In this document: piece after piece, positions 43,263 to 52,699 of the stretch
Layout: each line of letters begins with the position of its first letter
How positions within the stretch are numbered: position 1 is the stretch's first letter
Assembly (NCBI GenBank): GCA_023390335.1
Contig: JAEWCZ010000053.1
Coordinates: 1-64,000, forward strand
Length of the DNA: 64,000 nucleotides
DNA from: Bacillota bacterium
GTDB taxonomy: Bacteria; Bacillota; Clostridia; Acetivibrionales; DSM-1351
Reading direction: 5' to 3'
Translations under genes and position numbers: made by a program
The notes under the pieces: model-generated
Databases searched by the model: none
What the model was told of the DNA's origin: nothing
What the model saw: the letters and a program-made list of their open reading frames with translations, nothing else

Positions 43263-44840
43263 ATGTCAGCAAATATCACTATCTATTCTTCTCCATACAT
43301 TATCATAACACAACGGGATGATGGGTTTTACATACAGTCCTTGAAGAAAGGATTGAGTATAGATGAGTTTCAAAAAATTCTAAATTCACATCCTGAAATC
43401 AAAGTAACTAACTTTACAGTAATTAAAAATGCACTTGTATTGGCACCACAAGACCCCAGAAAATTTGCCAGTGCAAAAGAAAGAGTAAGTATAGAAGTAT
43501 CTGGAGACGAATTAAGAGCTTTCGTTACCGTTAATGTGGGACAACAAGACACACTAGGGCCGGACCTAATCAAAGAGGTAGTTTTTGAATTAAACCGCAG
43601 AGGTGTAGTTTATGGAATTAAAAAGGACGTACTTTTAAATTTGGTTATCGGCAAAACGGTACTTATAGCAGAAGGAGAACTTCCTCAAAACGGAAAAGAT
43701 TCTCAAAACAAGTTATATCAAATAAAGGAAGCCAAGCCGGAAATAAAAGAAGATGGTACTGCAGACCACTATGACCTTAACCTTATAAACATGGTGCAAG
43801 TAGGGGAATGGCTCGGCGAGAAAATTCATGCAACTCCGGGAAAAGAGGGGAAAACAGTATTAGGTAATCCCATAAAACCCATGCCCGGAAAAGACTATCC
43901 ACTTTTTTTTGATCGCAAGACAGTAAGAGCTGTAGAGGAAGATGGCAAAACAACCCTATACGCCATGAGAAAAGGTGCTGTTTATTTCGCAGGCGACAGC
44001 ATAGGTGTATCAAATCATTTAGAAATAGATGGAAATATAGGCGTTAAAACCGGAAACGTTGATTTTGACGGATACTTAACCGTCAAAGGAACAGTAGAGG
44101 ATAATTATACAGTTACTACTACAAAAGATATAGAAGTACTTAGTGAATACGGGGTTGGTAGTTGTAGAGAAATAAACAGCAGTGAGGGTAGCATTTATAT
44201 AAGAGGCGGTATAGCAGGCAAGGGTAAGACTATTATAAAGTGTAAAAAAAATCTATATCTGAAGTTTGTTGCTGATGCGGAAATTATTTGTGATGGAAGC
44301 GTACATGTAGGGTTTTACTGCCTAAACAGCAATATTATTGCTAAGGAAGTTATATTGGAATCATTAAAAGGCCAGATTATCGGAGGTAATATAACTGCAG
44401 ATATCAGAGTGCTTGCAGCTACATACGGAACTCCCAGTGAAAAACGAACCAATATATCTGTAAAAGGTTTTGACAGGATTGCACTCAAAGATTCACTCGA
44501 TCAACTCACACAGGAAATAGAACAGCTTAAAATTTCAATGAACCAGTATAAACAGCAAATATCTATTTTTAATATATCCGATGCAGGAAAATCAAGAAAA
44601 AATGAGTATGAGAAGCTTCATGAAATTTACAACAATATAAGATCTGAGCTACAGGTAAAGGAGGAAGCAAGAAAGAATATTTCAGGTTACCTAAAAGTTA
44701 AGGGAGAAGGAGAAATAACAATTCTTAAAAAGGCATTTCCAAACACTTATTTTGAAATTAAGCGAATCCAGAAGGAAATTCAAAATCCTGTACTTAGAAC
44801 AAGCTTTTACTATAGCGAAGGCGCAATAAAAGAACTATAA
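43263..44840 (+). CDS. FapA family polymer-forming protein (DUF342)
   Basis: The 525-residue protein matches DUF342/FapA. The N-terminal domain (about 1-170, with ELRAFVTVNVGQ) is followed by a central right-handed beta-helix with repeated turns (GNIGVKTGNVDFDGYLTVKG, GSIYIRGGIAGKGKTI, GSVHVGFYCLNSNIIA, GQIIGGNITAD) and a C-terminal coiled coil (about 400-490). The characteristic GKEGKTVLGNPI stretch is present near residue 197. FapA-type proteins are abundant in Clostridia; roles are poorly known, with links to signalling and to surface or fold scaffolds. Confidence 0.82.
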   Translation: MSANITIYSSPYIIITQRDDGFYIQSLKKGLSIDEFQKILNSHPEIKVTNFTVIKNALVLAPQDPRKFASAKERVSIEVSGDELRAFVTVNVGQQDTLGPDLIKEVVFELNRRGVVYGIKKDVLLNLVIGKTVLIAEGELPQNGKDSQNKLYQIKEAKPEIKEDGTADHYDLNLINMVQVGEWLGEKIHATPGKEGKTVLGNPIKPMPGKDYPLFFDRKTVRAVEEDGKTTLYAMRKGAVYFAGDSIGVSNHLEIDGNIGVKTGNVDFDGYLTVKGTVEDNYTVTTTKDIEVLSEYGVGSCREINSSEGSIYIRGGIAGKGKTIIKCKKNLYLKFVADAEIICDGSVHVGFYCLNSNIIAKEVILESLKGQIIGGNITADIRVLAATYGTPSEKRTNISVKGFDRIALKDSLDQLTQEIEQLKISMNQYKQQISIFNISDAGKSRKNEYEKLHEIYNNIRSELQVKEEARKNISGYLKVKGEGEITILKKAFPNTYFEIKRIQKEIQNPVLRTSFYYSEGAIKEL

Positions 44841-44887
44841 ACAATAGTCAATGCAGCAAAGTTTAATTGTTGGGGAGGGTAAGGTAT

Positions 44888-46813
44888 ATGAAATACCAGT
44901 CAATACTACAAAGGCTTGAAGATGAGAAGAAAGATGAAATTTTATCGGCAAAATTATATAGATATACCGGACTAATGCAGGCAATAGAATACTTTTCACA
45001 AAAACTTGTGTTTGAACAGATAATTGAGGCTGCTTTTGATTTTATAAATGAATTATTAATTGTAAATAACTCTATAGTATATATTCTGGAAGATGGCAGA
45101 TATACCGAAAAGAAGGTTAAGGGCTTTAAAGATTATGTAATAGAAATAGAAAACTCAAGCAAGCTTGAGAACCTTGCTGCTTTTTATGGAAATATTCTTT
45201 ATGAAAAAGATAAAATAGTAAAGTTTTTTGACTCGGAATTGGTCAACGATATGGGTATAAATGCCATAGTACCATTGATTATTGAGGGAAATCTTTACGG
45301 CTTTATAATGATTAATGGGAAAGATTTTGTGGAAGATGACTATATTATATCCGAATCTCTCATGCATTTAATTAATACTGCTCTTGAAAACTACAGCAGG
45401 TATGAGAACTTGGCCAAAGTAAATAAAGAACTTGATGAAAAGATATTCAATCTTTTTGCAATTAACCAATCCTCCAAGGTGCTGTTAAGCGAATTAAGAA
45501 TGAATGTTCTATATGACTTATCTGTTGAATTATTCTCCGAATTAACAAGGAGTACTGTAACAAGCTTTGTTTTATATGATGAAAGAAGCGGAAGATACGT
45601 TTTAAAAGGCTTTAAAGACGTATTTTATAAGATTAAGGACGCTTTTGTGAGCCTTTGCCTTAATGAAAATTATAAAATTAACTCAAATAAGGTTATTATA
45701 GATCTGGAAAACTCAGATGATAAAAACTATTTTTATAATCTATTTGAAGATTCTCATGAACAGGTGGAAAGACTTAAGGCCAAGTATATTGTAATAATTA
45801 TAAAAGGAAATGAGATTCTTGGCTTTGTAACGTTGAGTGATACCGTTACAGGGGATGAATACAGCAGCGGTATATTTGAACTGATAGAAAGCCTAGCTTC
45901 ATCAATGTATATTGCACTTAGCAATGCTAACTTATTTAAACAGGTAGATGAGCAGAAACAAATTATCCAAAGAAAATTGGATAAACTAATTTCTTTGAAT
46001 AAATTAATAAAGAATATCAGTAGTTCTTTAAGGATTGAAACTCTTATGGCAGTTGCAGCTAAGACACTTGAAATTTCTTTTAGTTTGCAAAAGGGACTGC
46101 TTTGTCTATATGATAAGGAAGCTAAGGAGTTTAGCATCTCAGAATCAATCGGATTGGACGAAATTTCAAATGAAAACATAATCCCAAATGAAAACTGGAA
46201 ACATGTTTTTGAGGGTGATTGTGTTTATGAAATAGGGCAGGATAAAGTAGCTGACTATATAGGAAAGGTGGCAGCAGAAAAGGTTGGTGAGGCTCAGGGA
46301 ATACTAATCGTACCTATATATATTGATATTTTGGAAGTTGAGCTTTCAGGAGCCATAATTATATTTAAGTATGATGGTTTGCGGTTGGATAATGAAGAAA
46401 ACCTGATAACTCTTGAAACAATTGCTGGACACATTGCACCGGTATTAAATAATCTATCGGTTATTCAGCTACAGCAGAGGTTTATGTTGCCAAATTATGT
46501 AGAGATTTTCAAGAAGGAATTAAAGGATGAAGTCACGGCTGCTATGGACTATAATATTAACTTATCAGTTATACAAGTAGAGGATAAAAGAGATTTTATT
46601 TTCAAAAATACCAGTATTATTGACTGCATAAAGGAGAATTTTAGGAAGGTATACCCGTTTTCATATAATAATGTATTTATTATTGAAAATGAAGATGAAG
46701 ATATTGAAAACCGTATAAGAAAATGTACGGGTCATTATGATTTGAAGATAAGAAAAATGGTTCTAGGGCAAGATTTTAAGGATTTTGCAAGTTTCTTTGA
46801 CCTTTTCAGATAA
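44888..46813 (+). CDS. Multi-GAF signalling protein with degenerate C-terminal domain
   Basis: The ATG at 44888, after GGGGAGGGTAAGG, gives 641 residues. Three successive alpha/beta domains have GAF character (about 40-185, 205-350 and 375-535), each joined by helices, for example YFSQKLVFEQIIEAAFDFIN and KNISSSLRIETLMAVAAKTLEIS. The last ~100 residues (LSVIQVEDKRDFIF, YPFSYNNVFIIENEDEDIENRIRK) look like a GGDEF-type fold lacking the GGDEF motif; this is tentative. No kinase, HD-GYP or DNA-binding domain is visible, so the protein may sense a ligand and act by contact with partners. It follows the FapA gene by 47 bp. Confidence 0.65.
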   Translation: MKYQSILQRLEDEKKDEILSAKLYRYTGLMQAIEYFSQKLVFEQIIEAAFDFINELLIVNNSIVYILEDGRYTEKKVKGFKDYVIEIENSSKLENLAAFYGNILYEKDKIVKFFDSELVNDMGINAIVPLIIEGNLYGFIMINGKDFVEDDYIISESLMHLINTALENYSRYENLAKVNKELDEKIFNLFAINQSSKVLLSELRMNVLYDLSVELFSELTRSTVTSFVLYDERSGRYVLKGFKDVFYKIKDAFVSLCLNENYKINSNKVIIDLENSDDKNYFYNLFEDSHEQVERLKAKYIVIIIKGNEILGFVTLSDTVTGDEYSSGIFELIESLASSMYIALSNANLFKQVDEQKQIIQRKLDKLISLNKLIKNISSSLRIETLMAVAAKTLEISFSLQKGLLCLYDKEAKEFSISESIGLDEISNENIIPNENWKHVFEGDCVYEIGQDKVADYIGKVAAEKVGEAQGILIVPIYIDILEVELSGAIIIFKYDGLRLDNEENLITLETIAGHIAPVLNNLSVIQLQQRFMLPNYVEIFKKELKDEVTAAMDYNINLSVIQVEDKRDFIFKNTSIIDCIKENFRKVYPFSYNNVFIIENEDEDIENRIRKCTGHYDLKIRKMVLGQDFKDFASFFDLFR

Positions 46814-46827
46814 GGTGGTGTAAGGTT

Positions 46828-47220
46828 GTGGAATTGCTTTTAGGGACGGATATTATTGAGGTTGACAGGGTAAAGAAAGCAATTGAGAACGGAGGCGTAA
46901 AGTTTACGGAAAAAGTATTTACCCGGGAGGAAATAGAGTACTGTGAAAGCAGAAATGCTTCAAAATTTCAGAGTTATGCTGCCAGATTTGCAGCAAAAGA
47001 GTCTGTTTCAAAAGCTTTTGGAACGGGTATCGGCAAAAATGCAGCTTTTAATGAAATTGAAATTTTAAAGGATCCTCTTGGTAAACCTTACGTAAGGCTA
47101 TCCGGCAAGGCCAAGGAATTTTATGGCTCTCTGGGGGCGTCAGGTATATCTGTAAGCATATCCCATTGCAGGGCATATGCCGTAGCGTATGCCACAATTT
47201 TCACCGAAAAGCAATTGTAA
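46828..47220 (+). CDS. acpS: Holo-[acyl-carrier-protein] synthase
   Basis: AcpS transfers 4'-phosphopantetheine from CoA to acyl carrier protein. The 130-residue product starts with GTG and reads ELLLGTDIIEVDRVKKAI (metal-binding Asp). It has FAAKESVSKAFGTGIG (catalytic Glu and Lys) and ends with VSISHCRAYAVAYA. The ribosome site is GGTGG. It lies 14 bp after the GAF gene, so it may be read from the same transcript. Confidence 0.95.
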   Translation: MELLLGTDIIEVDRVKKAIENGGVKFTEKVFTREEIEYCESRNASKFQSYAARFAAKESVSKAFGTGIGKNAAFNEIEILKDPLGKPYVRLSGKAKEFYGSLGASGISVSISHCRAYAVAYATIFTEKQL

Positions 47221-47259
47221 AAATAATACATAAATGTAATTGACATATGGAGGTTTCGT

Positions 47260-48399
47260 GTGAAACAGGTGTCGTTTATACATACTGCAGATATACACCT
47301 TGATGCGCCTTTTTCATCACTTGGAGACAAAGAAAAAGCGGATATCAGGAGAAATGAACTGGAAAATGGTCTGCAAAGCATCATTGATAGAGCTAGAATT
47401 CAAAATATAAATTTACTAATAATCAGTGGTGATTTTTTTGAGGAAAGTTGTGTACGAGGTTCTTCGATAATAGGGATAAGAAATCTTTTTTCAGAGCTTT
47501 ATGGAACAGAAGTTGTAATTATCCCGGGGAATCATGACCCATTGAAAGAGAACTCTTATTACAACACACTAAGTTGGAGTGAAAATGTACATATTCTTAG
47601 GAATTCAAAGCAGGTATTGTTCTTAGAAAAGTTCAATGCCTGTATTTATAACATGGGGGCAAATGGCCGGATAGTAGAGGATCATTTAGCTATTAAGGAT
47701 AAGATTATTTCAGCAGATACGTTTAATATACTGGTTTTTCACGGTACGGTTGATATGCCTTTTGAGGAAAGCAACTATAACGCTATAGGCTCAAAGGATA
47801 TTTTTGAACTGGGTATGGATTATGTTGCCCTTGGACATATGCACAATTATATCAGGTTTCAGAATGAGACAAGCCTAATGGTAAATCCAGGAAGCCCCCA
47901 ACCTTTGGGCTTCGACGAAGAGGGAGTACACGGCTTTATTCAAGGAAATATTAGGTTTACCGATGATTATAACAAATTTGCTGAAGCTAATTTCATACCG
48001 TTGACCAGTAGGAATTACTGCAATTTGGATCTTGATATTACTGGATGTAAGATCAATGAAGATATTGTTATGAAATTATCAACTGATGACAATATAAAGT
48101 TTTCCAACAATAATTTGTACAGTATTACATTGAAGGGTTTCATATCAAAGGGATTTACACCGGATATAAAGATCCTTATTGAATATTTAAAAAGTAAATG
48201 TTTTTATGTAAGGATAAAGAATGAAACATCTATTCAGTTTGACTTTGAACAGTATCTTGAAGAACCGGGCATAAAGGGTGAGTTTGTGCGAATGCTTTTG
48301 GATATGCAGGAGAATGAAGCTTCGCAAGATAAAAAAGAGATTTTGTCCATGGCTATACAGTTGGGTCTGCAGGCAATGGAAAACAACAGGGTGGACTGA
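47260..48399 (+). CDS. Metallophosphoesterase, SbcD/Mre11-like (YhaO type)
   Basis: This 379-residue nuclease-like protein has all phosphoesterase motifs: HTADIHLD, SGDFFEE, PGNHDP, VFHGTVD and ALGHMHNY. The GTG start has TGGAGG upstream. The order MPE gene then Rad50-like gene, with 21 bp between, equals yhaO-yhaN of Bacillus and sbcDC in general. It is probably the nuclease of a DNA-end processing complex; the specific substrate is unknown. Confidence 0.87.
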   Translation: MKQVSFIHTADIHLDAPFSSLGDKEKADIRRNELENGLQSIIDRARIQNINLLIISGDFFEESCVRGSSIIGIRNLFSELYGTEVVIIPGNHDPLKENSYYNTLSWSENVHILRNSKQVLFLEKFNACIYNMGANGRIVEDHLAIKDKIISADTFNILVFHGTVDMPFEESNYNAIGSKDIFELGMDYVALGHMHNYIRFQNETSLMVNPGSPQPLGFDEEGVHGFIQGNIRFTDDYNKFAEANFIPLTSRNYCNLDLDITGCKINEDIVMKLSTDDNIKFSNNNLYSITLKGFISKGFTPDIKILIEYLKSKCFYVRIKNETSIQFDFEQYLEEPGIKGEFVRMLLDMQENEASQDKKEILSMAIQLGLQAMENNRVD

Positions 48400-48420
48400 C
48401 AGGGGGATATTTTACCGGAT

Positions 48421-50418
48421 ATGAAAATAGACAGACTCCATGTAAGGGGATTTGGCAAACTTCAGGATTTTAGTTGTGACTTTTCAGATGGGTTGAATGT
48501 TATATATGGGCATAATGAGAGCGGTAAATCAACTCTTATGGCATATATAAAAGCCATGCTGTATGGAGTGAAGGGTGGTAGAGCTGGTAAAAACGGTATG
48601 TTGCCTGATAGTAAGAGGTATTTGCCATGGAGTAACAGCCACTACGGCGGTTACATCAATATTGATTTGGATAATGGAGAATTATATCGAATTGACAGAG
48701 ACTTTCTTGCTAACAAGATATATTTGTATGACTCCTCTTTTAATGATATTTCAGAAAAGTTTATTGACTTAAGAGATACAAATAGCATTGGTGAGAAGCT
48801 TCTAGGACTTAATGAGAACCTTTTTGAAAGAACTGTCTTTATCAAGCAAATGGGAACTAGGATTGATACGTCTACTTCCAAAGACCTTGTAGACCGAATC
48901 TCAAATATCCAGCAAAGCGGATTTGAGGATATATCCTACATCAAGGCGCAGAATGCACTCAAAGAGGCGTTAAAGCGTCAGGTTGGAACAGATAGAAGCT
49001 ATACAAGACCTTTGGATGTTATAAACAGGCGTTTAACTGAGTTACAGGAAAAAAAAATTAATTTTCTGAATGACGAAAAAAGACTTAATGAATTAAAGGA
49101 AACCCAAAAGAAAATTTATTCTAAAATTAATAATTTAAGGTTAAAAAGCAAGCTTTTAAACGCGATAATTGATTATTGCAAACTTACAGAAAGACTAAAA
49201 GTGATTAATCAAAAAAAAGAGGAACTACGCTTTTTGGAAGATTCTGTCCGTCAGGCACAAGATAATATTTCTAAGCTTGAGGAGGATAAAGAGGCAGTAA
49301 TCCATCATTGGAATAGTAACGTCGTAACGGAAGGTAGAAAGATAAAGGGAATAGATATATTCTTACTGCTTTGCGTTATGGCCACTTTGTTGGTAGGCGT
49401 AGCAGCACTGGTTTATAACATTTTCAGTTCTTTATATACATTGATACCTTTTTTATCAGCCATAGCCCTTTTTATTCTTAGGAAAAGGACTGTAAATAGG
49501 GAATCAAAAGAGTTGCAAAAGACCAGGACAGAAGAATTGAATCGTCAGCTTTCGGTATTTGATGATAGAATAGCTCAGAATAAGATGCAGTATCAAAAGC
49601 TTAAAGACAGAATTCAAAGTATTAATGTCAATAATACAGAGGGTTCTCCCGAAAATCTTGAAAATGAGATATCAAGGGGCTATACAGATATTATTGGGGA
49701 TAAGAAAAAACTAGGGGAAAATCTCACCCAGCAAGAGAAAGAACTTGTTGAAGCTATTTTAAAGGATTCTTATGATAGCCTGTTGAGTAGTAAGGCCTAT
49801 GGCATTAACAAAGATGTTACGTTGGAACTTCAAAGGTGCGAAACGGAATATAATACAGTTGTACAAACTGTTAAAAATACCAGCATAGAGAACATATCGG
49901 ACATTGATAATGAAATTAACAGGCTAAGCTATGAGAAGAAGAGGCTGGACTCTAAGGGGGAGGCTCTTAATATTGCAATAAATACCTTGGAGGCCGCAGC
50001 TGAACAGGTAAGAAAAAAATATGTACCAGTGATGGATAGAGTATTAAATAATACTTTTTCGGGACTTACATCACAAAAATATAATGATGTAAGAACAGGA
50101 GATAATCTTAAGATTATGCTAGATAACCCGGAAACAGAAACTCTGATTCCTGTTTCAATGCTTAGCGATGGGACCATAGATCAAATATACTTTGCATTAA
50201 GGGTTGCTATTTCAGAGACAGTACTTAAAATTCATGAGTCTATGCCCTTTATAATGGATGAGCCATTTGCTCAATATGATGATGAAAGAACACTTAACGC
50301 ACTAAAATATATATACAATATAAGCAAAAAGCAACAGGTTATAATATTTACCTGTAAAAAGAGGGAAGTAGAACTTATCAGTAGTGGGTTCCCTTGTAAA
50401 ATCTGCTCATTGACATAG
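48421..50418 (+). CDS. Rad50/SbcC-like ATPase with central membrane hairpin (YhaN type)
   Basis: The 665-residue protein has an N-terminal ABC-type half (Walker A GHNESGKS at 30-37) and coiled coils. Two hydrophobic segments follow (about 312-335 and 340-355, DIFLLLCVMATLLVGVAALVY), then a returning coiled coil. The C-terminal half has signature LSDGTIDQIYFALR and Walker B PFIMDEPFAQYDD. In Rad50/SbcC this central position holds a CxxC zinc hook; here no such motif is seen and a membrane hairpin takes its place. It is clearly shorter than Bacillus YhaN (over 900 residues). It probably acts with the preceding phosphoesterase. Confidence 0.85.
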   Translation: MKIDRLHVRGFGKLQDFSCDFSDGLNVIYGHNESGKSTLMAYIKAMLYGVKGGRAGKNGMLPDSKRYLPWSNSHYGGYINIDLDNGELYRIDRDFLANKIYLYDSSFNDISEKFIDLRDTNSIGEKLLGLNENLFERTVFIKQMGTRIDTSTSKDLVDRISNIQQSGFEDISYIKAQNALKEALKRQVGTDRSYTRPLDVINRRLTELQEKKINFLNDEKRLNELKETQKKIYSKINNLRLKSKLLNAIIDYCKLTERLKVINQKKEELRFLEDSVRQAQDNISKLEEDKEAVIHHWNSNVVTEGRKIKGIDIFLLLCVMATLLVGVAALVYNIFSSLYTLIPFLSAIALFILRKRTVNRESKELQKTRTEELNRQLSVFDDRIAQNKMQYQKLKDRIQSINVNNTEGSPENLENEISRGYTDIIGDKKKLGENLTQQEKELVEAILKDSYDSLLSSKAYGINKDVTLELQRCETEYNTVVQTVKNTSIENISDIDNEINRLSYEKKRLDSKGEALNIAINTLEAAAEQVRKKYVPVMDRVLNNTFSGLTSQKYNDVRTGDNLKIMLDNPETETLIPVSMLSDGTIDQIYFALRVAISETVLKIHESMPFIMDEPFAQYDDERTLNALKYIYNISKKQQVIIFTCKKREVELISSGFPCKICSLT

Positions 50419-50468
50419 GACCCATAAAAAAATATAGTATTTCTATAAGAATTCATGAAGAGGCAATT

Positions 50469-51395
50469 ATGAAGAAACATTTACTTATTTGTATATATGC
50501 TATTACAGCAGCTTTTATATTATTATTATCCGGATGCGGAAACAGGGATATTCCTGTTACAAAAAATGAACAGTATCTAAGCGGTATAACATGGGATAAT
50601 GCTGCCGTTATTAACGATGCCGTTGTTGATGTATTCACCCAGAATGACATTTTGAGTACAAGACTGACACAGGCTTTTTTTAACCAGATAGTAAAGGTTG
50701 TTTCTCAGGACGGCTCATGGACCAAGGTCATGATGTTGGATGGAACGACGGGATGGGTTAAGAGTAAATATTTAAGCAGGGACACCAGTTGTGTTACGGA
50801 TGGACGTATTAATAATAAGATAGTTGTAACAGCTAAAACAGTGTATGTCTACACAGGTACCCAAAATGACATAAAGTACAAGCAGGTAGTTCTGGGAACC
50901 GAACTTTATTCTGTAAGTAAAACAAAAACAGGTTATGATGTCATTTTACCGGATAATAAAAAAGGGTGGGTTGAGGATGGCGGAGTAATAGCCGTCCCTG
51001 TATCACAAAACAGTATACCAAAAACTTCCGCCGAAGGGTTTATTCAAACCGTGAGGAAATTTGAAGGAACCATATACATTATTGGCGGAGTCAGCAGATG
51101 GGGTATCGACTCGCTGGGCCTTTGCTATGTCAGCAGCAGAATTAACGGAGTGGATATACCCCGTGATGTAAAGGAGATAGCAAAGACGGGAACAAGCATT
51201 AAGGTACACGAAATGAAACCCGGAGACCTTCTCATGTTCAGCACAGATAATGTAAAAAAGGATGTCTCTGATGTAGGTGTTTATACAGGAAACAACGAAT
51301 TTATACATTCAAGTCCTTCCAGAGGAGTTGTAACCGACTCCTTGGAGGACAGTTATTACAAAAATCGAGTAGTTGGTATCAGAAGGATTTTTTAA
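50469..51395 (+). CDS. SH3-domain lipoprotein with catalytically degenerate NlpC/P60 domain
   Basis: The 308-residue protein has a lipoprotein signal (LLLSGCGN, Cys23). Two bacterial SH3 domains follow (about 50-115, WTKVMMLDGTTGWVKSKYL; and 120-180), then a C-terminal NlpC/P60 domain. In active enzymes of this family the cysteine lies in a G-F-D-C-S-G motif and the first histidine in H-V-G-I-Y. Here these read GIDSLG and DVGVYTG, so both residues are replaced (Ser and Asp), while the third-site histidine (FIHSS) is kept. It is therefore probably a non-catalytic cell-wall-binding protein. It follows the YhaN-like gene by 50 bp. Confidence 0.82.
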   Translation: MKKHLLICIYAITAAFILLLSGCGNRDIPVTKNEQYLSGITWDNAAVINDAVVDVFTQNDILSTRLTQAFFNQIVKVVSQDGSWTKVMMLDGTTGWVKSKYLSRDTSCVTDGRINNKIVVTAKTVYVYTGTQNDIKYKQVVLGTELYSVSKTKTGYDVILPDNKKGWVEDGGVIAVPVSQNSIPKTSAEGFIQTVRKFEGTIYIIGGVSRWGIDSLGLCYVSSRINGVDIPRDVKEIAKTGTSIKVHEMKPGDLLMFSTDNVKKDVSDVGVYTGNNEFIHSSPSRGVVTDSLEDSYYKNRVVGIRRIF

Positions 51396-51400
51396 GAGCT

Positions 51401-52513
51401 TCAGCCCGTTACTAGTTTGCCAAGTAAAGCAGCTATGTCATGGGCTGAATGTGGTTTTCCCAATTCTTTTGAATTTTCCCTCATTATTTTCAATGCTGAA
51501 GGATCATTAGTTACCTGTGATAAAATATTTACAAGGTTATTAAAGCTATCTATTTTATTGGCTACTCCGCTTCTGATTAAAAAGCTTGCATTGCCTTCTT
51601 CTTGTCCGGGTATCGGTGATATTATAAATATAGGCAAACCTTTAACCAACGCTTCCGACACAGTCATGCCACCCGGTTTTGTTATTAATAAGTCAGCAAT
51701 ATCCATAAGCTCATTAACTCTGTCTGTATAGCTGAAAACAAGTACTTTTTTATTGCTTTGCGAAGCATATTCTTCAAGCTGGAATTTAAGTTTTTGATTT
51801 GTACCCGTAACTGCGATTATTTGAATATCAACATCACAGTTTAATAATGAAGCCATGGTTTTCTCAATATTTCCAAATCCCATTCCGCCACCCATTACTA
51901 AAACTGTAAATTTATCTTCCAATCCGTATTTTACAAGTAAACCCTTCTTATCCGTAGGAGTCAAAAATTTAGGTGAAACAGGAATCCCATAGGGAAAAAT
52001 AATACTATCTGGTATACCTCTGCTTATCATTTCAGTTTTCATATTATCGTTAGCCACAATAAATGCATCCATCCCACTATCCAGCCATATTGAATGAACC
52101 ACATAGTCTGTGAGTATTGCCATGGTTGGGATGTTCAGTTTGTTTTTTCTTTTCAAAGATGCCAGCATTTGCAAGGGAAACGGGTGAGTACATACTATAG
52201 CTGATGGATTATACTCATTTATAAGAGATTTTAGCTTATATGACAGCAGTTTGTTTACAGCTTTACTCATGTCGTATATACCTGTCCCTGTCCCAGAGGC
52301 AGTATAAATCATGCTGTAAAGCTTAGGGCTTCGCTTAAGTGCACCCAAATAGCTACTTACAACAATTTTATCTACTACAGGATTTATATACTTCAATGCA
52401 TCCAGAACATCTACTTTCCAGTCGGGAAACTGCCTCTCAATGGATTCTTTTAGTGCTTCGGCAGCTTTCATGTGGCCAGTTCCCACAGAAACGTACAGTA
52501 TCAATACCCTCAT
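51401..52513 (-). CDS. MGDG-synthase/UgtP-type glycosyltransferase
   Basis: This 370-residue GT28-family enzyme starts MRVLILYVSVGTGHMKAAEAL, has the middle region TDYVVHSIWLDSGMDAFIVAN and ends with the sugar-nucleotide site ITKPGGMTVSEALVKGLPIFI followed by PGQEEGNASFL. Members transfer galactose or glucose to diacylglycerol to make glycolipids or lipoteichoic acid anchors. The sugar cannot be fixed from sequence. It converges on the NlpC/P60 gene with only 5 bp between. Confidence 0.85.
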   Translation of the reverse strand: MRVLILYVSVGTGHMKAAEALKESIERQFPDWKVDVLDALKYINPVVDKIVVSSYLGALKRSPKLYSMIYTASGTGTGIYDMSKAVNKLLSYKLKSLINEYNPSAIVCTHPFPLQMLASLKRKNKLNIPTMAILTDYVVHSIWLDSGMDAFIVANDNMKTEMISRGIPDSIIFPYGIPVSPKFLTPTDKKGLLVKYGLEDKFTVLVMGGGMGFGNIEKTMASLLNCDVDIQIIAVTGTNQKLKFQLEEYASQSNKKVLVFSYTDRVNELMDIADLLITKPGGMTVSEALVKGLPIFIISPIPGQEEGNASFLIRSGVANKIDSFNNLVNILSQVTNDPSALKIMRENSKELGKPHSAHDIAALLGKLVTG

Positions 52514-52699
52514 AAAACACTCCAGTTCATTTATCTGTTTCGTTAATCAGAATCAATTACATTTTTGACAGGTTGCAGGTTATTAATACATGTTTTTTAT
52601 AAGAAATAACATATTTGAGCAGACCACGAATATTTTTGAGAAATTAACCAAAAATAACTTTGCATGAAATTTGCGAGATAATCGGAAGGAGGTACAAGT

